From the NCBI RefSeq assembly GCF_004769665.1, contig NZ_RQGG01000018.1, forward strand, positions 62,001-126,000: a stretch of DNA of 64,000 nt. The letters run 5' to 3'. The notes beneath the pieces are model-generated. The model was not told the DNA's origin. It was given only the letters and a program-made list of their open reading frames with translations, and ran no database searches. This stretch comes from Leptospira kemamanensis. Its GTDB lineage: Bacteria; Spirochaetota; Leptospiria; Leptospirales; Leptospiraceae. A program made the translations under genes and the position numbers. Positions 47,357 through 57,158 of this stretch are shown piece after piece (position 1 is the first letter of the stretch; every line of letters starts with the position of its first letter).

Positions 47357-48569
47357 GATGAAGTGATTTCCTTTTGGTTTGGATGTAATACAGTGTTACG
47401 ATGGATACAAAAACTAAGAAGGGTATACTCACTAAATTGAGAGATAACCATCCAATTTTGTGTTCCAAATAACCAGCACTATAAGTGGAAAGGATGGCGA
47501 TCGAATATACGATCGTATCATTGACAGCTTGAATTGTGTTTTTTTCAGCTGGATGGTATTGTTCCACAAGTAAGTTTGTTCCACCTACATACATAAAATT
47601 CCAACCAATACCAAGTAAGATCAGTGCTAATGCAAATGGTAAAAATTCTGTTCCTTGGATCGCAGAAAGAGATTCCAACCCCATAACAACGACACCTAAC
47701 AAGATCAAGTAGGGAGCTGTCATTTTGCGAACTAAAAATCCAGAGAAAAAGGAAGGGATGTACATTCCTAAAACATGCCATTGTAAAACCAAGGTGGATG
47801 CATGCATTTCATGACCATGGGTTTTCATCGCCACAGGAACAGCAGTCATTAGCATTGCCATGAGACCAAAACTAAAGGCCGTGGAAAGAATCGATACCCA
47901 AAGCCCTAAATTTTTGATATGAAAGGAGGGAGGTCGCACTGTTTCTCTAGGGGAAGGTTCTTTTTTCGAAATCTGATTGGCAGTGTGACGTTTGTTTGGC
48001 GATGGCAAAAAGGAAATCAACAGAAATTGTAATGTAAGTGAACCAACTAAAATCAAATAACATCCCAAAAATAAGGATGTGGGAAATAGTTCCTTTCCTT
48101 GTAATCCAGCGAGTGGTCCAAGAAAAGCAGCAGGAATCCCTGCAATCAATATCCAAGATAAGGCACTTGCTCGATCATGTGATGGTACAGACTCCATCGC
48201 CACAAAGCGAAGGTATTGTATAAAGGATTGGTGGAGACCAAATAACAAATGTGCGATGGAAAACAAAATAAAACATTTTTCCCAAATGGCATACGTCGCA
48301 AGTGTTGCGCCTAAAATTCCAATACAAGTTCCAAGTAATAATCCATATTTACTTCCTTGCCATTTCATAAACCGAGAAGCTGGCACAAGTCCAATGAGAG
48401 TTCCCAAAATCACAAAGGAAATGGGAAGGGATGCGGATTCTGGAGAAGGGGCAATGGTTTGGCCTGCAAGGGCTGAGACTGCCATAATCATCACTGTCCC
48501 AATTTGGAAAACAGTTTGGGTAAGAGAAAAAATTCCGAGTACTTTGATTTTATTGAGTATCTGATTCAT
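47346..48569 (-). CDS. MFS transporter
   Basis: 407 residues, 12 predicted membrane helices. It shows the MFS layout: LIGLVPASRFMKWQGSKYGL between helices 2 and 3, and a basic central loop around residues 190-225. The second half begins with helices near residue 230. The substrate is unknown. The gene lies between the gamma-carbonic-anhydrase gene (upstream, 83-base gap) and the DUF1330-like gene (overlapping 11 bases), all on the minus strand. Confidence 0.87.
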   Translation of the reverse strand: MNQILNKIKVLGIFSLTQTVFQIGTVMIMAVSALAGQTIAPSPESASLPISFVILGTLIGLVPASRFMKWQGSKYGLLLGTCIGILGATLATYAIWEKCFILFSIAHLLFGLHQSFIQYLRFVAMESVPSHDRASALSWILIAGIPAAFLGPLAGLQGKELFPTSLFLGCYLILVGSLTLQFLLISFLPSPNKRHTANQISKKEPSPRETVRPPSFHIKNLGLWVSILSTAFSFGLMAMLMTAVPVAMKTHGHEMHASTLVLQWHVLGMYIPSFFSGFLVRKMTAPYLILLGVVVMGLESLSAIQGTEFLPFALALILLGIGWNFMYVGGTNLLVEQYHPAEKNTIQAVNDTIVYSIAILSTYSAGYLEHKIGWLSLNLVSIPFLVFVSIVTLYYIQTKRKSLHHGI

Positions 48570-48652
48570 ATAAAGTTTTCATCGATTTTGGTCTATTCTT
48601 GACGAACCAAGACTATCGCGTTTCAATTTATTTTCTGAAACGTTACAGGCAA

Positions 48653-49225
48653 TTAAACACCAAGTTTTGCCAAAATTTCTTTTGCCTGATTGACAAAATG
48701 CACTTCTTCTTCTTTTTGAAAAGGTACAAATACATTTTGTGCAAATCGTACGGAAAGATGAGCATACTCAATACAACCTGCAACTGTTAATTCGGGTTTT
48801 GCTTTTCCTGGGAAAATTTTAATATCAGAACCATCGGGAACCACAAGAGATCGGGGTGGGATTTTTTTTCCTCCACGAATCATACAACCTGCGGCAATTT
48901 GAGATCCATCTCCAATCTCAGCATTGTCGAGAACAACAGAACCAATTCCTACAAGAACTGCTCTTCCAATTTTACAACCATGGATCATGACATTATGACC
49001 AACTAATGTCCATTCGCCGATCGATATAGGACTTGTGGAATCTGTATGTAGGGTGGAATTGTCTTGTATATTGACAAAATCACCAAGTTTGATTTGGTTC
49101 ATGTCAGCACGAACGACTGCACCAGGCCAAATGGAAACAGATGTCCCAAATTCAATCATTCCAAAGGCAGTGGCGTTTGGATGGATGAATGGTTTTGAAA
49201 AATGAGGAATTTGATTGTATGACAT
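48653..49225 (-). CDS. Gamma-carbonic-anhydrase-like left-handed beta-helix protein
   Basis: 190 residues with hexapeptide repeats: FGTSVSIWPGAVVRADMNQI, LGDFVNIQDNSTLHT and VGHNVMIHGCKIGRAVLVGI. Three His residues in the LHT and GHNVMIHG blocks match the zinc site of gamma-carbonic anhydrases. Many family members are not active anhydrases, so activity is uncertain. It starts nine bases after the SpoIIE-like gene stop and is last in the minus-strand operon. Confidence 0.88.
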   Translation of the reverse strand: MSYNQIPHFSKPFIHPNATAFGMIEFGTSVSIWPGAVVRADMNQIKLGDFVNIQDNSTLHTDSTSPISIGEWTLVGHNVMIHGCKIGRAVLVGIGSVVLDNAEIGDGSQIAAGCMIRGGKKIPPRSLVVPDGSDIKIFPGKAKPELTVAGCIEYAHLSVRFAQNVFVPFQKEEEVHFVNQAKEILAKLGV

Positions 49226-49234
49226 GGTTCAAAG

Positions 49235-51196
49235 TCAACCTAGACTTTGAATTTCGCAACCGATAAATGTAATGTCGTCTTGTTTTGCGTTTCCATCAGT
49301 GAACAAAGACAGTTCACTTAACACTTTTGCCATTGTATGGTCTAAACTTAGTTTTAAGTTTTCTTTCAAAATTTCATACAAACGATCTTCACCAAAGAGT
49401 TCCTTTTCCTCATTAAACTGTTCAAAGATTCCATCTGTGAACAAAAAGATTCGATCCCCTTCTTCAATTTGGTGTTCAATCAGTCGGTATTGAGTATGGT
49501 CCATAAGCCCAATGATTTTACCCGTTCTCGGTAAAAGTTTGATATCATAAATCCTTTGGTGGATTTGATCGGGGTGTCCTGCAGAAGCATAAAACAACTG
49601 TTTGTTTTTTAAATCAATGTCACAAACCGAACAGGTAAAAATTGTTTGAATATTACTGTATTTATTGATAAAAATTTGGTTCATATGAAAAACCAAATCA
49701 TCAGGATGATCATAAATCATTTTAAGTGATTCATATTCCGCTTTGATCGCCATAGTGATGAGAGCCGCTTGGATTCCATGTCCTGTCGCGTCGGCCACAA
49801 AAATTCGATAATAATCAGCTTTCACTTGGGTGAGGTCATAAAAGTCTCCACCCACTTCCGACATGGATTGGTAATAAGAATGGAAATGGATTCGCGGATC
49901 ACTTGTTTTGATATCGGAGAATAAGGTTTTTTGGATTTTTTTGGCGACGTTTAAATCCTTTTTGATGAGATTTAAAGATTCATCTAAGGTTTTGGTTCGT
50001 TCTCTTACCTTTTCTTCTAAAGTGACAAGTGCTTCCGATTGTGTTTTTGCTTTTTCTTCTTTGAGTTCATTGATTTTGTTTGCAAGCGCGAGAGACAAAA
50101 TCCCTGCTTCTAAAGTTGATCCAATTTGGTTTCCATAAATGGTGAATACATTGACAGGAAGGACACCGTTTTGCAACAATGTATACATCAAAATTCCAAA
50201 CAATAAGGTACTCCAACCAAACAAAAACAAACGAGCTTGTTTGTTCCCACTGCTATAATTCACAATCGCAACAACTAATACGGATACTACGAATAACTGT
50301 GCTATAAAGTTCCCGATTCGGACTGCAATTTCAATTGGCAAATAGGCATACGGAATTAAAATATAAAACAATACCAAAAATTTTAAGGATTGGATCAAAC
50401 GATGAGACCAAGGGTTAAAATCTCGTAAATTCAAGGTTTGTTGGGCAAAGGTCCAACCTGTGATAGCAGAACAAGTCACGATGATACTACCAATTCGGTT
50501 ATGAATTTCAGGATGATCCAACGTGAAAATTTGATTCAAAATTCCATTTAGATACATTTGTAATAATAAATTACAAAAAATAGAAACGGAATAGGTGATG
50601 TATGCTTTTTCTTTTAATATAAAATAAATGAATAAATTATAAATCACCATGATGAAAATGGTGCCGTAAAAAAAACCAAGAATGGTATTTTCCAAATTTT
50701 CTTTTAGATAAAAGGTTTCTTTGGAATAAAATCGAATCAAGTAACTGATGTTAGATGATGATTTTGTTTCTAAAATAATGGTTTTTGTTTCGCCGACAGG
50801 CCAAGTGAGTTCAAATGCAATGGATTTTGAAAATGCATCCCAATGAGAATGAGCAATGAAATCTCCACCTTCCTTGATCGGTTCTGGATTTCCTTCTTCA
50901 TACACTCGGATAAAATCTAAATGTGGATTGCCTAAATCCAAAATCAGTTTTGGAACGGATGTATGGTTTGTGGCTTTGATTTTTAAATAAACATGTTCCG
51001 ATTGAAATCCTAAACTCAAATTGTTTTTGAAAATAGGTGTCCATCGTAACTTAGGAGAATTGAGATCCGTTCCGGAATGGATTACATAATCGATTTTTTC
51101 GGGAACAAAACTTTCGTCACTGATGGACTTTTGAATCTCCCATCGGGAACAGGAAAACAAACTTCCCGATAGAATGACCAAAAATAAGAACCGCAT
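49235..51196 (-). CDS. 7TM sensor-linked PP2C (SpoIIE-like) phosphatase
   Basis: 653 residues. The N-terminus is a signal sequence with a lipobox-like SLFSC. A 7TMR-DISM-type extracellular domain (about 30-170) is followed by about seven membrane helices (about 175-375). A coiled coil of the GGDEF-linker type (KAKTQSEALVTLEEKVRERT) precedes the SpoIIE phosphatase domain. That domain has SEVGGDFYDLTQVKADYYRI, FVADATGHGIQAALITMAIK and LFTDGIFEQFNEEKELFGED, with the metal-binding Asp residues present. It should dephosphorylate a serine/threonine protein, often an anti-anti-sigma factor. The target is not identified. Confidence 0.9.
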   Translation of the reverse strand: MRFLFLVILSGSLFSCSRWEIQKSISDESFVPEKIDYVIHSGTDLNSPKLRWTPIFKNNLSLGFQSEHVYLKIKATNHTSVPKLILDLGNPHLDFIRVYEEGNPEPIKEGGDFIAHSHWDAFSKSIAFELTWPVGETKTIILETKSSSNISYLIRFYSKETFYLKENLENTILGFFYGTIFIMVIYNLFIYFILKEKAYITYSVSIFCNLLLQMYLNGILNQIFTLDHPEIHNRIGSIIVTCSAITGWTFAQQTLNLRDFNPWSHRLIQSLKFLVLFYILIPYAYLPIEIAVRIGNFIAQLFVVSVLVVAIVNYSSGNKQARLFLFGWSTLLFGILMYTLLQNGVLPVNVFTIYGNQIGSTLEAGILSLALANKINELKEEKAKTQSEALVTLEEKVRERTKTLDESLNLIKKDLNVAKKIQKTLFSDIKTSDPRIHFHSYYQSMSEVGGDFYDLTQVKADYYRIFVADATGHGIQAALITMAIKAEYESLKMIYDHPDDLVFHMNQIFINKYSNIQTIFTCSVCDIDLKNKQLFYASAGHPDQIHQRIYDIKLLPRTGKIIGLMDHTQYRLIEHQIEEGDRIFLFTDGIFEQFNEEKELFGEDRLYEILKENLKLSLDHTMAKVLSELSLFTDGNAKQDDITFIGCEIQSLG

Positions 51197-51243
51197 AAAC
51201 TCGAATGATTTCCCAATAAAAATTGGGATTTGTCAAAGCAAAT

Positions 51244-53643
51244 TTATCGTAAGCTATAACCGTTGTCTTTTGCTGTGGTGACCAAACTGTCCGAGAGTTC
51301 CTTAAATCGTTCTTGGGTAAAGGTTTTATCATAGGACATAAGTCGAAAACGATAGGTAACCGATTTTTTCCCTTCCCCTACAGATTCCCCTTGGAAGATG
51401 GTTTGGACATAAACCGATTCCAATTCCGGGATCTTTAATGTTCGCACCAAGTTGGCAAAGGATTCTGTTGGTTCCGATTCGTTCAAAAGTAAGGAGAGAT
51501 CCAGTTGGCCTTGTGGGAAATGAGAAGGAGGAATGAAATGTGAATTCCTTCCGTGGGTTTCCCAAATTTCAACCAAGGTTTCCATATTGATTTTTGCGAG
51601 CAGAACACGTCGTTTCACATCATAGAGATCACTAAAACGAGTATGAAGGATTCCAAGTTCTAAAATTTCTTTTCCATCATAGTGCAGAACCAAACTAGCA
51701 TTTGGGTGGAAATGGGATTTGGATTGTTTTGACCAAACAAAGTTGGGTAAGTTCAGAAACAAAAATAGTTCCGTAATGGTTTCTCGTAAACTGAGGAATT
51801 CTTGTTCGATGGAAGAAAGGTCATTTGGTTTGTGTTTGGATAAAGAAAGGATGGCAAGCCAACGTTTTTCGTCAGCTAACTCAGGACCATTTCCTTGTTT
51901 GTGATAGGTTCTACCCAATTCAAACAAATTGACAGATTCAAAACGATCTTGGTTTGACTTGGCTTGTTTGATGAGTCCTGGATACAAACTGTTTCGAAGA
52001 AACGCATGGTCTTCTGGCATCTCGTTTGCAATTTTTAACGAGCTAGATTCATAACCCACTTCGAGTTTTGCATCGGTCGCAGAAGCAAAAGAATAATTAT
52101 ATACTTCGTTGAATCCAACTTCTAAGGCCAAAAATTGTTTTACTCTTCTTTCTAACTCACGGAGTGGATTTCGAATCGGAGTTTCTACGGCCATGGAAAG
52201 TGCTTCTGTACGAATCGAAGCATAACCAATTGTCCTACCAATTTCTTCAACGAGGTCTTCGGGAATCGTTACATCATAGTTGTGTCTGTATTTGGGAACG
52301 ACAACGGAAAGGGATTCGTCTTTGGTTGTGACAGCAAAACCTAATCGTTGTAAGATATCAGTTACTTCTGGTAATGTGATTTTTTTTCCAAGTTTATGAC
52401 GAAGGAATTGTAAGTTCGTTTCGATCGTAACGGTTTTGGATTCCGTATGGTTAAAACCTTGTGGAGTAAATACCTTTATATTGGGATTGCCGTTTTCTTT
52501 TAATAATTGAACAGCACGTTTGATCACCGGTAAACAAGTATAAGAATCCAATCCTTTCTCATAACGGACTGCGGATTCTGTACGAATATTGGTTTTACGA
52601 ATCGTGAAACGAACATCTTCCCGTTTGAAAACAGCTGATTCCATGACAATGTCTTTTGTGGAATCAGTGACTGCCGAATCTTTTCCACCCATCACACCAG
52701 CTAAGGCAACAGCTGTGTTTCCATTTTGGATGAGAAGGATATTCTCTTGTAAGGTAGGTGATGTATCATCTAGAAGTGCTAAAGAATCACCCGCTTTCGA
52801 TTTGGATACAGTGAAGGAAGTTGCTGTGAGTTTGGATCGATCAAAAAAATGGGTGGGTTGACCAAGCTCTAACAAAAGATAGTTGGACACATCCACCACG
52901 TTATTGATGGAACGAATTCCACATTTCTCAAGACGAGATTTTATTTTGGGAATCGATTGAGTGATGTTTACATTTTGGATGGAGCAAACATAATACGCAT
53001 GTGCATGTTCAGATGTTTCTACTGTCAGACCATCGTTTCCTGATTCCCACTTTGTATCTGCTTGGAGAGGAAAATGGTGGAGTGGAATTTGGAGTTGGCT
53101 TGCAAGCTCCCTTGCAAATCCAAAATGATTCCAAAGATCAGGTCTGTGAGTGATGGACTTGTTGTCGATTGTGAGAATGGTGTCTTCCCATAAGAAGTAT
53201 TTGCGAACGGAAATACCAAGAGTTGTATCCTTTGGAAAGATGAGAACACCCGATGATTCCAAAGCCATACCCAATTCTTTTTCAGAGCAATACATCCCTT
53301 GCGATCGAACTCCGCGTAGTTCTGAATCTAAAATTTCTTTTCCATCCAATTTGGTTCCTGGCAGAGCTAAAGGAACAATGTCTCCTACATTGACATTGGT
53401 GGCAGCCGTGACAATTTGGTAGTCTTTTGTGCCATCGGTTGCGATGGTCGTTTGTAATTTCTCTGCGTTTGGATGTTTTTCCAGTGATTTGATTTTGACA
53501 GTGATCACCGATGTTAGGTGGGATTTAAATTCTTCTACATCGTCAATTTCACAAATGGACGTATTAATTTTTTCCAGAACCTTTTCGAACGGAATCTGGG
53601 CGAGAGGGGCAAATTCGTTTAACCAATCAACTGAAAGTTTCAA
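51244..53643 (-). CDS. pheT: Phenylalanyl-tRNA synthetase beta subunit
   Basis: 799 residues, the usual PheT length. It has the N-terminal EMAP-type tRNA-binding domain (about 40-155), B3/B4 editing domain, B5 DNA-binding-like domain and the C-terminal ferredoxin-fold anticodon-binding domain (about 705-799: SHFPQGQLDLSLLLNESEPT). MKLSVDWLNEFAP begins the protein. PheS, its obligatory partner, is not adjacent, so the two subunits are encoded apart. It lies between two signalling genes in a long minus-strand operon. Confidence 0.96.
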   Translation of the reverse strand: MKLSVDWLNEFAPLAQIPFEKVLEKINTSICEIDDVEEFKSHLTSVITVKIKSLEKHPNAEKLQTTIATDGTKDYQIVTAATNVNVGDIVPLALPGTKLDGKEILDSELRGVRSQGMYCSEKELGMALESSGVLIFPKDTTLGISVRKYFLWEDTILTIDNKSITHRPDLWNHFGFARELASQLQIPLHHFPLQADTKWESGNDGLTVETSEHAHAYYVCSIQNVNITQSIPKIKSRLEKCGIRSINNVVDVSNYLLLELGQPTHFFDRSKLTATSFTVSKSKAGDSLALLDDTSPTLQENILLIQNGNTAVALAGVMGGKDSAVTDSTKDIVMESAVFKREDVRFTIRKTNIRTESAVRYEKGLDSYTCLPVIKRAVQLLKENGNPNIKVFTPQGFNHTESKTVTIETNLQFLRHKLGKKITLPEVTDILQRLGFAVTTKDESLSVVVPKYRHNYDVTIPEDLVEEIGRTIGYASIRTEALSMAVETPIRNPLRELERRVKQFLALEVGFNEVYNYSFASATDAKLEVGYESSSLKIANEMPEDHAFLRNSLYPGLIKQAKSNQDRFESVNLFELGRTYHKQGNGPELADEKRWLAILSLSKHKPNDLSSIEQEFLSLRETITELFLFLNLPNFVWSKQSKSHFHPNASLVLHYDGKEILELGILHTRFSDLYDVKRRVLLAKINMETLVEIWETHGRNSHFIPPSHFPQGQLDLSLLLNESEPTESFANLVRTLKIPELESVYVQTIFQGESVGEGKKSVTYRFRLMSYDKTFTQERFKELSDSLVTTAKDNGYSLR

Positions 53644-53685
53644 GAGAAATCCTTATTTGTTAAAAACGTTGAGAAAGCGAACGGG

Positions 53686-55770
53686 TCAATCCGAAATTCC
53701 AAGTTCTGTTTTCAGAAAATGCAGGCAATCTTCCGACGTCATCGGTTTGGCAAAATAAAACCCTTGGATTTGGTCTACACCACTTTCAGCGAGTAATTTC
53801 ACCTGTTCTTCTGTTTCGGCACCTTCTGCCACAACGCACAAACCAAGGTTATGTGCTAAATTGGAAACAGCATGGATGATGGTTTTGGAATCTTTGTCTG
53901 TGGTGATTTCGGAGACAAATGAACGGTCAATTTTTAGCGAGGAAATCGGTAGTTTTTTTAAGTATCCCAAACTACTGTAACCCGTTCCAAAATCATCAAT
54001 GGCAATTTTGGCACCTAGTTTTCGGATCTCTTGCATGGTGCGAACGGCGGCATCCGCGTTTTCCATCACCGAACTTTCAGTTAGTTCCACTTCTAAGTCA
54101 TGAGGGTCTACTTTGAATAATTTTAGATTTTCAGCTATTGTTGAGATGAGTCTTTCGTGTTTGAACTGTTTGGTGGAAATGTTCACAGCCATGGAAATCT
54201 TTTTGATCCCAGCATCTTTCCATTCACGCATCGTTTTGATGGCAGATTTAATCACCCATTCACCAATCGCAAGGATCATACCTGTTTCTTCTGATATCGG
54301 AATGAATACATTTGGTGAAATGAGTCCACGTTCGGGATGGCGCCAACGAATCAGTGCTTCTACACCCACAGGTTTTCTCGTGTACAAATCAATTTTTGGT
54401 TGGTACATCAAAGTGAATTGGTTTTCGATGATGGCAATCCGCATACGGTTTTCAATTTCCAACCGTTCTGCTACAACTGTTTGCAACTCTTCTGTAAAAA
54501 ACACATAACAATTTTTCCCTTGCGATTTTGCCAAGTTCAGTGCACTGTCTGCATTTTTCAAAAGGGTATTGGTATCTTTTCCGTCTGTTGGGTATAAGGC
54601 GATGCCAATCGAGATGTTGACAAAGATTCTTTCTCCATCGATGACAAAAGGATGGGTCATGGCATCTAAGATAGATTCTGAAATGACAGCTGCATCACGT
54701 TCATTGGATAAGTCAGGTAAAACTACATTAAACTCATCACCACCTTGTCTACTGATGAGATCATAAACACGAATGCTTTCTCGAATGCGATAGGCAACGA
54801 GTTTGATGATTTTATCTCCGAAGTCATGACCACGAGAATCATTGATGATTTTAAAATTGTCCAAATCAATCGCAAGGATACCCACCAAATTTCCATGGCG
54901 TCTTGCTTCTTCAAAAATAGGAAAGAGTTTATCAATGAGTGAGTTGCGATTCGGAAGATTTGTCAATTGGTCAAAAAAAGCCATATAGGCAATTTTTTCT
55001 TCCGCATGTCTTCGTTGTGTGATATCAAGAAAGGCAACCGCCAATCCAAAGTTTTCAATAGGAATGGGAGTTGCTAAGATATCAAACCAAGTGATTTTAT
55101 CTTCTTTGATCAAACCAATTTCTAAATTACGAATCACTTCTTTATGCCGAAGGGCTCGCATCAAACTCGATTTTCTTGGATAAATTTTGGTTCCGTTTGG
55201 TTGGATTAACGTATACTTACGAATGTTCAGAGTGCGGTTGAGAAGTTCCCCATCTTGGATGTCAAAATAAGTCCTCGCCGTTTTATTGGTTTCGATGATT
55301 TTCCCTTTTTCATCCGTGATGGCAATCCCCATGGGAAGGTTGTCAAAAATCGACTTGTACTTCTGTTGTTGTAATAAAAATTCAAAGGAGATATCTTTTT
55401 GGATCGTGACATCTCGGTCAAAACCTAAAATGATTTTGGATTCGCGAAGTGGGATGAGTAACCAGATGATCCAAACTTCTTCTTTGGATTTGGTGACGAG
55501 ACGGTTTTCAAAGTTCACTATATTCGGATTTTCACCCAAACTAGAAAAGGTATTTTCTGTGTTTTCTTTATCGTCTTCTTGCGTGAATTCGAGGATGGAC
55601 TTACCCACAATTTCTTTGGGTTCAAATTCTAAAAATCGAGCAAACCTCTCTGTGACAGAGACAAAAGTTCCATCCCAATCCAAAACTTGGAAACTATTGG
55701 GATATTCCGTCAGTAAGGATTTAACAGTGAGACCAGAGAGAATTTTACTGCCTAAAGGCTCATTTCGCAT
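53686..55770 (-). CDS. PAS-PAS-GGDEF-EAL c-di-GMP enzyme
   Basis: 694 residues, no membrane helix. Two PAS-type sensor domains (about 20-130 and 135-250) are followed by GGDEF (about 265-420: LTNLPNRNSLI and RQGGDEFNVVLPDLS) and EAL (about 430-690). EAL motifs GVEALIRWRHPERG, VNISTKQFK, ELTESSVMEN, IDDFGTGYSSLGYL, SLKIDRSFV, VAEGAETEEQ and QIQGFYFAKP are intact. It could make or break c-di-GMP in response to a cytoplasmic cue. It overlaps the dihydroorotase gene by 11 bases and precedes pheT by 42 bases. Confidence 0.92.
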   Translation of the reverse strand: MRNEPLGSKILSGLTVKSLLTEYPNSFQVLDWDGTFVSVTERFARFLEFEPKEIVGKSILEFTQEDDKENTENTFSSLGENPNIVNFENRLVTKSKEEVWIIWLLIPLRESKIILGFDRDVTIQKDISFEFLLQQQKYKSIFDNLPMGIAITDEKGKIIETNKTARTYFDIQDGELLNRTLNIRKYTLIQPNGTKIYPRKSSLMRALRHKEVIRNLEIGLIKEDKITWFDILATPIPIENFGLAVAFLDITQRRHAEEKIAYMAFFDQLTNLPNRNSLIDKLFPIFEEARRHGNLVGILAIDLDNFKIINDSRGHDFGDKIIKLVAYRIRESIRVYDLISRQGGDEFNVVLPDLSNERDAAVISESILDAMTHPFVIDGERIFVNISIGIALYPTDGKDTNTLLKNADSALNLAKSQGKNCYVFFTEELQTVVAERLEIENRMRIAIIENQFTLMYQPKIDLYTRKPVGVEALIRWRHPERGLISPNVFIPISEETGMILAIGEWVIKSAIKTMREWKDAGIKKISMAVNISTKQFKHERLISTIAENLKLFKVDPHDLEVELTESSVMENADAAVRTMQEIRKLGAKIAIDDFGTGYSSLGYLKKLPISSLKIDRSFVSEITTDKDSKTIIHAVSNLAHNLGLCVVAEGAETEEQVKLLAESGVDQIQGFYFAKPMTSEDCLHFLKTELGISD

Positions 55771-57004
55771 TTATTTCTTTGCCTAAATAATAAACCGCTT
55801 CGATGGATCCTGGAAATTCGAATCCTTCAAAAGGTGACCATCCGGACTTACTTTTAATCATGGATTTTTTAAATTCAACTGGTTTTTTTAAATTTAGAAT
55901 AGAAAAATTCGCCGCATAACATTCATTAATGACACCAACTCCTTTTCCAAATTCTTTAGGTAAATAAGGACGAACGAATTCTCCAGGATTTTTGGAACAG
56001 ATTTTTGCAATGAGAGTCATCGGAATGTTTAATTTCAGTATCATATATGTGACAAAAAGACCATAGGTATCCAATTGGGAGATACCACTGGTTCCTTTTT
56101 GTTTTTCTTCAATGGAGTGGGGAGCATGATCGGTTGCTAAATAGTCAATATGCCCATCAAGTATCCCTTTTACCATGGCTTCTCTGTCTTCACGACCACG
56201 AAGAGGTGGATTCATTTGAAACCATTTGTGGTTTGTTTCTGTTAACATGTCTGTATCAAACATCAAATGTGTGGGAGTGACTTCGCAGGTGACATTCACA
56301 CCTCGTTTCTTGGCAGCAACGATCTTAGAAAGACCATCCTTTGTCGAATAATGACAGAGTTTTCCTTTTAAGTTGTATTTCTCAATGAGATACAATGCAA
56401 AATCAGTGGCAACGGTTTCTGCTTCTTTTGGACGCCTTGTTTCATGTGTTGGTCTGTCTTGGTTTGCAATTAGAATCTCAGGGTCTTCGCAATGGAAACT
56501 TACATCTTGTCCATGGTAATGTTTGATCACTTCTTCGAGTGAAGGATTGTCATGAAAAAATAATTCTCCAATCGAAGGACCCATAAACACTTTATAAGGA
56601 ACTTTTTTGGAGAGTGGTTTTGTATGAGGACCAATTCCTGCATACAAAGTGATGTGGATCGGTGCTTTTTTGGTGAGCGCTTGTTTGGCGGTGTAGGTTT
56701 CATCATCAATGGGAGGCACAGGATTGTTTGGCATATCTGCCACATGGATCACACCACCATTGATGGCAGCAGAACTTGCGGATAAAAAATCTTCTTTGTA
56801 AGTATGTTTACCACTTACGTCTTCTCTGGCATGGATGTGGATGTCTCCAAATCCTGGAAAAATCACACAATCATCCGAAAATCGGCGAGCACTGGGGTCG
56901 ATCCCTGCTTTTACTTGAGTGATGAGCCCTGTTGTGACATCAAATTCGACAGTTCCCAAAAACTCTTTTTCGTGAGTAACGATCCTTCCTGCAATTGTTT
57001 CCAT
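55760..57004 (-). CDS. Dihydroorotase
   Basis: About 414 residues from ATG 57004, with AAGGG six bases before it; an in-frame GTG at 57010 is an alternative. The amidohydrolase HxH metal motif is in FGDIHIHAREDVSG. Others are HVADMPNNPVPP, VSFHCEDPEIL, CEVTPTHLMFD, KWFQMNPPLRGREDRE and LATDHAPHSIEEKQ, a dihydroorotase-like pattern (pyrimidine synthesis, carbamoyl aspartate to dihydroorotate). A related amidohydrolase role is possible. It overlaps the PAS-GGDEF-EAL gene by 11 bases and is the first gene of the operon. Confidence 0.9.
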   Translation of the reverse strand: METIAGRIVTHEKEFLGTVEFDVTTGLITQVKAGIDPSARRFSDDCVIFPGFGDIHIHAREDVSGKHTYKEDFLSASSAAINGGVIHVADMPNNPVPPIDDETYTAKQALTKKAPIHITLYAGIGPHTKPLSKKVPYKVFMGPSIGELFFHDNPSLEEVIKHYHGQDVSFHCEDPEILIANQDRPTHETRRPKEAETVATDFALYLIEKYNLKGKLCHYSTKDGLSKIVAAKKRGVNVTCEVTPTHLMFDTDMLTETNHKWFQMNPPLRGREDREAMVKGILDGHIDYLATDHAPHSIEEKQKGTSGISQLDTYGLFVTYMILKLNIPMTLIAKICSKNPGEFVRPYLPKEFGKGVGVINECYAANFSILNLKKPVEFKKSMIKSKSGWSPFEGFEFPGSIEAVYYLGKEINAK

Positions 57005-57158
57005 AATCACCCTTTGAATCAGCAGATTCTAAGAGGGAAGGAAAGTTTCAAGGGAATTTACAATGAATTCTAATCAGATATTTGAATGTGTTTGTCAAAA
57101 GAAGGGAAGAATATCTCAAATCGACATTTGTTGATTCATAAAAAGGATTTTGTTTTGT

